Source: Deltaproteobacteria bacterium
GTDB lineage: Bacteria > Desulfobacterota > Dissulfuribacteria > Dissulfuribacterales > UBA3076
Reading direction: 5' to 3'
Length of the DNA: 5,489 nucleotides
NCBI GenBank assembly: GCA_027004315.1
Contig: JALTHV010000013.1
Location: forward strand, 1 to 5,489
Shown: piece by piece, positions 5,489 to 5,489 of the stretch
Numbering within the stretch: position 1 is the stretch's first letter
Layout of the letters: each line of letters begins with the position of its first letter
The notes under the pieces: model-generated
Told to the model about the DNA's origin: nothing
Seen by the model: only the letters and a program-made list of their open reading frames with translations
Databases searched by the model: none
Position numbers and translations under genes: made by a program

Positions 5489-5489
5489 G

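Overview
The window looks chromosomal and bacterial. The gene set (Lon, a small heat-shock protein, EF-P and the EF-P lysyl-transferase EpmA) and the codon habits (many AGG arginine and ATA isoleucine codons, moderate GC) would suit an anaerobic deltaproteobacterium (Desulfobacterota) or a relative. That placement is an impression from protein style and is not proven here.

Layout. The minus strand carries hsp20 (3064-2627) followed by lon (2375 down to the left edge, where it is still open after 791 codons). Together they form a protein quality-control pair: a holdase chaperone and an ATP-dependent protease. The plus strand carries efp (3454-4017) followed by epmA (4140-5072), a translation pair in which EpmA modifies the conserved lysine of EF-P so that ribosomes pass polyproline stretches. 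The partner aminomutase EpmB is not in the window. The two pairs diverge from a 389-bp control region (3065-3453). It holds a plausible sigma-70-type promoter for hsp20, a weaker one for efp, a 9-bp triplicate repeat, a spaced inverted repeat, and two strong tandem hairpins just before the efp ribosome binding site.

The least ordinary content is a family of palindromic intergenic repeats present three times. The most complete copy (5110-5488) follows epmA and is an imperfect palindrome of about 380 bp, with exact 26-bp and 17-bp arms in register around position 5317 and a 33-bp outer arm pair at its ends. A half copy with an extra hairpin fills nearly all of the efp-epmA spacer, starting at the base after the efp stop codon. 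A shrunken, diverged copy occupies the 5' leader of lon, where a good promoter match (-35 TTGACG, 17 bp, -10 TGTAAA) would put the repeat inside the lon transcript. No protein-coding content was found in the element. It resembles a MITE or large REP-like non-autonomous element that has settled beside housekeeping genes.

No tRNA, rRNA, CRISPR array, transposase gene or convincing intrinsic terminator was found.
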